DNA from: Ascidia mentula
Taxonomy: Eukaryota > Chordata > Ascidiacea > Phlebobranchia > Ascidiidae
Direction: 5' to 3'
Assembly (NCBI GenBank): GCA_947561715.1
Contig: OX387202.1
Coordinates: forward strand, 5,035,001 to 5,099,000
Length of the DNA stretch: 64,000 bases
Shown: positions 58,836-64,000 of the stretch, one piece after another
Numbering within the stretch: position 1 is the stretch's first letter
How the letters are laid out: the number at the start of each line of letters is the position of its first letter
Translations under genes and position numbers: made by a program
Notes under the pieces: generated by a model
The model's database searches: none
What the model saw: only the letters and a program-made list of their open reading frames with translations
Told to the model about the DNA's origin: nothing

Positions 58836-59979
58836 GTTATGTTATATCTCCAGTGTGTATATGCCCTCAATTAAGCGGTGAACAACAATTTGTAGAAAAC
58901 TTTCCATAAAACACCTGAAGTTTGACTTAATTTATTTAGTCATGCATGAATGATTTTTGACTACGTTACACGGAATTATTTCTACATTGATGTGGAGATG
59001 ATTTTGATAACAACAATTGTACATTCTGAACAGAATGTTGATTGTTAACATTAATAATTCGGTCTAACATGATTCTTAGTGATTACTGCAATAAATTACA
59101 ATTGGCCTATATTACTCCTGTGATATGTTAGACTTACAAGTGTTTCCCACTGTACCACATAACTTAATATTTTTTTGGGCCTTTCAAAAACGTGTAAAAA
59201 ATTATGACAAAAAGATTACAAACATTTCACTGTTAACACACGTGACGACAATCCAATGATATGCATGAATGAACACCAATATACAACAGTTAAATTATGA
59301 GAAATTTGCACGTGTGCTTACAACTGATATAAAATGTGTACAAATTATAGCGGTGCAACATTGCTGTCCGTGAAACACGTGTGATATATTACTACAGAAC
59401 ACAATACCAACTGTATGCAAGCCGTGGTGCTAAATGAGTGTAAAGTAATAATAACTTCCTGTCCAGCAAAGCTGCAGCCTTTGTGACCGGCAACACACGA
59501 AACTACGTGAAAATCGCACAGGGAACTGTGTGAACGAACGACCAGTAAGATTAGCAGAGTAAGTGGGAAGCATGTGGAGGTATATGAAATTATAACATGA
59601 GATTGACAGAAAACAGACATCTTTAAACACGATTGGCGTGGTAATTAGAAACAAGCCTTTGATAATTCGATACCTAGTATTTGGAACTATGAATACCTTA
59701 ACTAATTATTTTAACTGATATTAATCAACAATAAAGCAGCGAGTTGCGGTTAATTAATTAATGCGTATTTAACTGCAAGATTTTTGTTCTGCGCACATGA
59801 ATATTTATTGCTATATCAAGTAGAAGCATTGTTTATCGTGTTAATACCTTCAATTATGGTTAGTGGCAATTCTGTTGCTTCACAGTGGAAGAACGTTTTA
59901 CGAATCAAACAACATCTGAGACGTAAGAAGAATTAAAGAGGGAAATGTTCTGAAATATTGCTCTGAAAAAGTTTACAGA
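58836..59979. other. 5' flank of the unit F zinc-finger gene
   Basis: Common 5' flank in reverse orientation, with CACGTG sites near 59239 and 59310. In-frame with the gene there is open sequence back to a stop about 22 codons upstream of the ATG, with no second ATG, which supports the MNP start. Confidence 0.55.
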
Positions 59980-60663
59980 ATGAATCCCTATAAGTGCACG
60001 TTATGTTCTAAAGTGTTCACTCAGAAGTCTTATCTAAAGACACATCTACGAATTCACACTGGAGAGAAACCGTTCAAGTGCAACATTTGTGATAAAGCAT
60101 TCAGTACATCAAGCTCTCGAACGAGGCACCTTCAAACTCATACTGGACAAAAACCTTTCAGATGCGATGTTTGCGAAAAAAGTTTTAAATCTTGCTCAGA
60201 ATTGAAACTCCATCAACGAATTCACACTGGAGAGAAGCCGTTTAATTGTAAAATTTGTGATAAAGCTTTCAATCAATCTAGCAATCTAACGACACACGTT
60301 CGAATTCACACTGGAGAAAAACCTTTCAGATGCAATGTATGCGAAAAATGTTTCAAAACTTGTTCAGAATTGAAAATCCATCAACGAATTCATACCGGAG
60401 AGATGCCGTTTAATTGTAAAATTTGTGATAAAGCTTTCAATCAATCTGGCAATCTAACGACACACGTTCGAATTCACACTGGAGAAAAACCTTTCAGATG
60501 CAATGTATGTGAAAAATGTTTCAAAACTTGTTCAGAATTGAAAATCCATCAACGAATTCACACTGGAGAGAAACCATTTAAATGCAGGATTTGTGATCGA
60601 GCTTTCAGTCAATCAAGCCATCTAAGGCTACACGGTCGAACTCACACTAGAGAAACCATTTAA
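59980..60663 (+). CDS. eight-finger C2H2 zinc-finger protein (unit F, inverted)
   Basis: 227 codons: MNP plus eight complete fingers. Recognition residues (-1,2,3,6) are QSYT, TSSR, SSEL, QSNT, TSEI, QGNT, TSEI and QSHL. Only finger 2 has Arg at the helix Leu position. Fingers 4-5 and 6-7 are a tandem duplication: 60241-60408 and 60409-60576 are nearly identical, and fingers 5 and 7 share the same recognition set. The last linker is TRETI. It is the only intact plus-strand member, because the whole unit is inverted. Fingers 4-8 resemble the 3' half of the unit C pseudogene. Expected role: nuclear DNA-binding protein; no effector domain in this exon. Confidence 0.88.
   Translation: MNPYKCTLCSKVFTQKSYLKTHLRIHTGEKPFKCNICDKAFSTSSSRTRHLQTHTGQKPFRCDVCEKSFKSCSELKLHQRIHTGEKPFNCKICDKAFNQSSNLTTHVRIHTGEKPFRCNVCEKCFKTCSELKIHQRIHTGEMPFNCKICDKAFNQSGNLTTHVRIHTGEKPFRCNVCEKCFKTCSELKIHQRIHTGEKPFKCRICDRAFSQSSHLRLHGRTHTRETI
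60241..60576 (+). repeat. 168-bp two-finger tandem duplication
   Basis: Two direct copies of 168 bp inside the coding sequence, each encoding a NQSxNLTTH finger followed by a TCSELKIH finger. They differ at only a few bases (for example the SSN versus SGN helix and EKP versus EMP linker). Confidence 0.85.
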
Positions 60664-61920
60664 ATGCAAAATGTGTGATAACTATTTAAATTGTAGAACA
60701 GACCTTCAACTGTAACGTATGTGGTAAAGTATTTTTGTCAATGGCAGCGTCTTACCGCACGTTCTTTTGATTCGAAATGGACAAACATGAATTAACAGAA
60801 TTTGGAATCTTCGAGTCGATGATTCATCTGAAGACTGTTAACTTTGACAATTTTTTGTGAAAACAAGGTCAATCACAGTCGTGCAATATAAATACTGATG
60901 ACTTCTGTTACGATGCATGAACAGCTAATTTAACAGATGTAAGTTGAAAAATATTTCCAGGCAGGTTACTGAGAACTTTTCGGACTGATCCAGAGTTTAG
61001 TAACAATGGCATGTGTTGTTGACATAGGCTTTATTTTCCCAATTTCACTCATTAACAACAACTGAATTTGTACAACGAATCAAATAGCAGTAACCCCATA
61101 TAGTTTTAAAACACTGATAAATTATTAGATGGAAAGACAGGAAACATTGCGTTTATGTCAGCACTTTATGTCAGCACATTACGCAAAGATCCAAATTGAA
61201 AAAAAAACAGGTGGTTAGACTTCATGCTTGGTTGCAGCATTGAGACAAAATTCGAAACATTACGTCTAATGCGTCTCATATTTTTGAAACTAAATAGGTG
61301 TTGCATACCTTATATGCTATGGCTCCACACCGGGTTCTGATTCTGATACGCGACCAATTATCCGAACCAAGTTGTCGGCCGGAATTATAACCACTGTACT
61401 TGCTACCCATCTGCTCCCTTTAGGTAGTCGGGTCTCTGGTGTTTTTTGACGGAGGATTTTGTTCCTGGCTTCCTTCTATTTTTCAGACAGAGGAGAGCTT
61501 ATCTCTTGCTTGAATGCATGTCCTCGAACCCTAGTCCGATGCGGTTTGAACGAACCCTGCAGGCATCTTGTCTGCGATAAGACGGGCGTATCTCACTTAT
61601 CCACTATCACCTGGTTGCTGTCGCTTGCGATGGCGACCGGAGGCCACGGTTGCCAACCAGCCTTTTTGGCGGGCAAAAAATTAATTGTTCTGAAATCCAT
61701 GACTGCTTGTGACATCACGTAATGTTATATGCCTGGCAGCAACAGAAAAATTATATTATATATTATGTATATATATTGATTGTGTGCTTCGAACTTTATC
61801 AAATATTTTTGTATTTCTGTGTACATAGGCTTTTGCAGTGTCCTATGCGAACTCGGGCACGGCGTGGGTATTTCCCAATCGTTGTCCTATCGTTAGCCAG
61901 TGGGAATCAGCCCTAACAAA
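60664..61920. repeat. zinc-finger 3' flank and block N in reverse (unit F)
   Basis: Reverse of block N, ending at CCAGTGGGAATCAGCC near 61911. The frames here (61459-61722 and 61722-61916) are not conserved as frames in other copies. No gene is called. Confidence 0.5.
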
Positions 61921-62884
61921 TATTTAACTTTACAGCTAGTTGATTGCTTTTGCTTGTGTGGTTTTGAAATAAACCGACCTGTACAGGTTGATTCCTGTAG
62001 TCATTTTTGACATTTCCTCGAGCTATATCCCATACGTTACTTTCATCTACGGATTTGGGTTGAGTGCTAACGATCGCTGTGTGCAAATCACCTTCATGTC
62101 GAACGCCCCTATATTGCAGAACGTCCAAAGCAACGAGTCAACGACCTTATTGGGAACGTCTTGATCTTTATCTGCGACTTAGCCGCCTGCTCATCCACAT
62201 ACGTTTATCTAAATGTGTTTTAGTTGTGCTAATGGCAGGCTTCACACAATTCAGACTGTTTACAAACATAGTGTTCGAGGCCTTTGTATAGCATTAACTG
62301 TAGACTTAATACGAGGGATAAGCAATTACCTTCTTTTGACAAAAAATAACGAACAACTTTTGTCCTTTCGCATCGCTAAAGGATTGTTTAATCAATGAGA
62401 AGGTTAGTTTCGAATCCTTTCCAGGCTTAGGAGCTATATTAAAAACTTCATGACTGAAAATCATTTTTTCTGAATTTTAGTACTTATGTCTCACATAAAT
62501 TTATATTCGAAGGTATATATTTAGAATTAAAAATAAACTTATCTAGAATAAAAAAACTATTCAAACAGTGATGCCTAAGTAGAAATTCTTCTTAGCCATT
62601 TATCACATTGGAATTTGTTTGTATAGAATTGCACCTTTTTTCTTACATTTTTACTTTTTTGTCCGCAACGGAATCCGAACGCAGGTTACCCTAGTCACGA
62701 ATCCCATTAAGGTTTTTTTCTTGATATATGGATAGGCCGTTTGACTGACGTTGCCAAAACAACTGATAAAGTTATCATGCAATTGATATCAGGCATTGAA
62801 GAAAACGCAAAGTGCTACTGCTTGGCCGATGTTGTTGCCTGCACTCTGTAGAGAAAGTATGGAGAGATCTTTTTTTTGTTAAAA
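61921..62884. repeat. block M in reverse (unit F)
   Basis: Reverse of block M, with its recurrent frame broken into pieces at 62064-62398. No gene is called. Confidence 0.5.
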
Positions 62885-63960
62885 TTATAAGGTTGTTAAA
62901 ACAAGAACGTATGGCAAAAATATCGTACCGGTAGCTGGCGCTGTTTCTTGTGGCTTCACCGCGGGCTTTCTTCTAAACATCCATGACATATACAGATTCT
63001 TCCACAGTGCATTCTTGATGAACTTCACCTCTTTTTTACGGTCTTCTTCTCTGGAAACCAGAGCCTCGTCTCCATCCATCAGCGACCGCACTACCGCTGT
63101 CTTATGCTGTATCGGATGTGCCGACTTAAACGATAAGTACCGATTGGTGTGCGTCGGCTTGCGATACACACGAGTGCTAATCAACCCATTCTCATCACGG
63201 ATAACCTCCGTATCCATACGTGGAAGTGTACCACCCCTTTCCTTTTCTAAAGTAAATTTTATGGAATTTTCCACATGGTTAATGTGGGTAAGAAACAACT
63301 GGAGCTGTGCTTCATCAACGATGGCGAAGGTGTCGTCGACATAACGCTTCCAGTAACGTGGAGAATGCGCAAAAGTGGCGAGTGCCTTATCCTCGATTGT
63401 TTCATCACTACATTCGCTACCACAGAGATAAGAGAACCCATCGCCGTACCAAAAACCTGTTGGTAAAACACTGCTCAAGGTTACTGTCAACCTCTAAGCG
63501 TGCCATGACATTAGTAACAGCTACCGATATTGGCACATTGGTGAAAAGAGACACCACTTCAAAGGACACCATACACTCATCATCTGCTATTGCCAAGGAC
63601 CACGCAAAATGTCTACTCTTGGGAACACTCAACATCCAAAAAACAACCATTGCGTGAATGACAAGGAGCAATGTGTGTACTTTCCAGCGGTTTACAACAA
63701 CTTGTTGTAAGTGATACGCCCAGCTACACACTTGGTCACGTGACGATACAAGCGGCGCCAGTGTTATCCATTCCCTTTTTTTCTTGTGTTTTTCTTTTTT
63801 TTTTTTTCTTGTGCGTTTTTGCTGTTTGTGCGCTTGGTGGATTATTGTTGACAAAACCCTGAGGAAGTCTCACCGAATTGTAGACGAAACGTCGGTTTCA
63901 AATAAACACTTTAGTAACTTATGTGCCAGAAGAGCAATTTTCATTAATTACTATGCCTGG
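62885..63960 (-). mobile_element. Penelope-like element fragment PLE-A, copy 6
   Basis: The inverted copy: RT pieces at 62885-63490 and 63417-63854, with YVDDTF and an uninterrupted run from there through KSAHPIQHKTAVV to the RT tail. It lacks one disabling change near the end of the RT that all five plus-strand copies share, but has its own internal deletion between motifs A and B. Ends and flanks match the other copies. Inactive. Confidence 0.8.
63854..63898 (+). ncRNA. hammerhead-ribozyme-like motif of PLE-A (copy 6)
   Basis: AAACC 63854-63858, CUGAGGA 63859-63865, extra A, GUCU 63867-63870 pairing with AGAC 63882-63885, GAA 63886-63888, ACGU 63889-63892, C 63893, GGUUU 63894-63898. Helix I pairs over all five bases, and the C at the cleavage position is the preferred base. 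Antisense to the RT, as in all PLE-A copies. Confidence 0.6.
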
Positions 63961-64000
63961 CAGTAAAAAGAGAAGTATTTTTGAACAAATTGCGCAGTTG
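63961..64000. other. start of block L in reverse, half finger
   Basis: The window ends in the reverse of the half-finger region next to PLE-A (CAAATTGCGCAG reversed reads as the CAIC start). The inverted unit evidently continues beyond the window. Confidence 0.5.

Overview
This is an AT-rich stretch of animal (metazoan) nuclear DNA, most likely from an invertebrate; the species cannot be fixed from the sequence. The evidence is intron-free C2H2 zinc-finger reading frames with classic TGEKP linkers, Penelope-like retroelements (PLEs) with metazoan-type RT and GIY-YIG domains, and layer upon layer of recent segmental duplication. No prokaryotic operon, rRNA, tRNA or CRISPR array was seen. Almost all of the window is one gene-family array. 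Layout: a unit of roughly 7-10 kb repeats about seven times. Read left to right, a full unit contains (1) a 5'-truncated PLE fragment (PLE-A, RT on +); (2) a non-coding block M of about 0.9 kb; (3) a non-coding block N of about 1.1 kb; (4) a minus-strand C2H2 zinc-finger gene; (5) its 5' flank with a pair of CACGTG sites about 70 bp apart; (6) a palindrome of about 343 bp made of old finger sequence; (7) the mirror image of the same 5' flank; (8) a plus-strand zinc-finger relic; (9) tail blocks T and L leading to the next PLE-A. Each unit is thus a head-to-head pair of zinc-finger genes around a palindromic centre, and in every pair only one partner keeps an open frame. Intact frames lie at 4499-5098 (7 fingers), 11941-13044 (13), 30354-30953 (7), 40736-41335 (7), 47398-48501 (13) and 59980-60663 (8, + strand). 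A seventh, at 20687-21527, is a pseudogene. The last unit (about 55590-64000) is turned around relative to the rest. The region 42500-46700 is a patchwork of collapsed units. The largest near-identical duplication pairs about 11200-17200 with about 46660-52660. Three PLE families are present. PLE-B (537 to about 1900) carries the end of an RT, a Cys-rich knuckle and a GIY-YIG endonuclease. PLE-C (24632-25426) is a clean insertion with inverted terminal repeats and a 14-bp target duplication. PLE-A is one old insertion copied six times along with the array. All three carry short hammerhead-ribozyme-like motifs with matching helix I strands and a self-complementary helix III. Function: the intact genes should encode sequence-specific nuclear DNA-binding proteins. 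An unusual trait is that about half of the fingers have Arg where the recognition helix normally has a structural Leu. The array looks like a fast-evolving young gene cluster that gains and loses fingers, units and orientation, with retroelement fragments carried as passengers.
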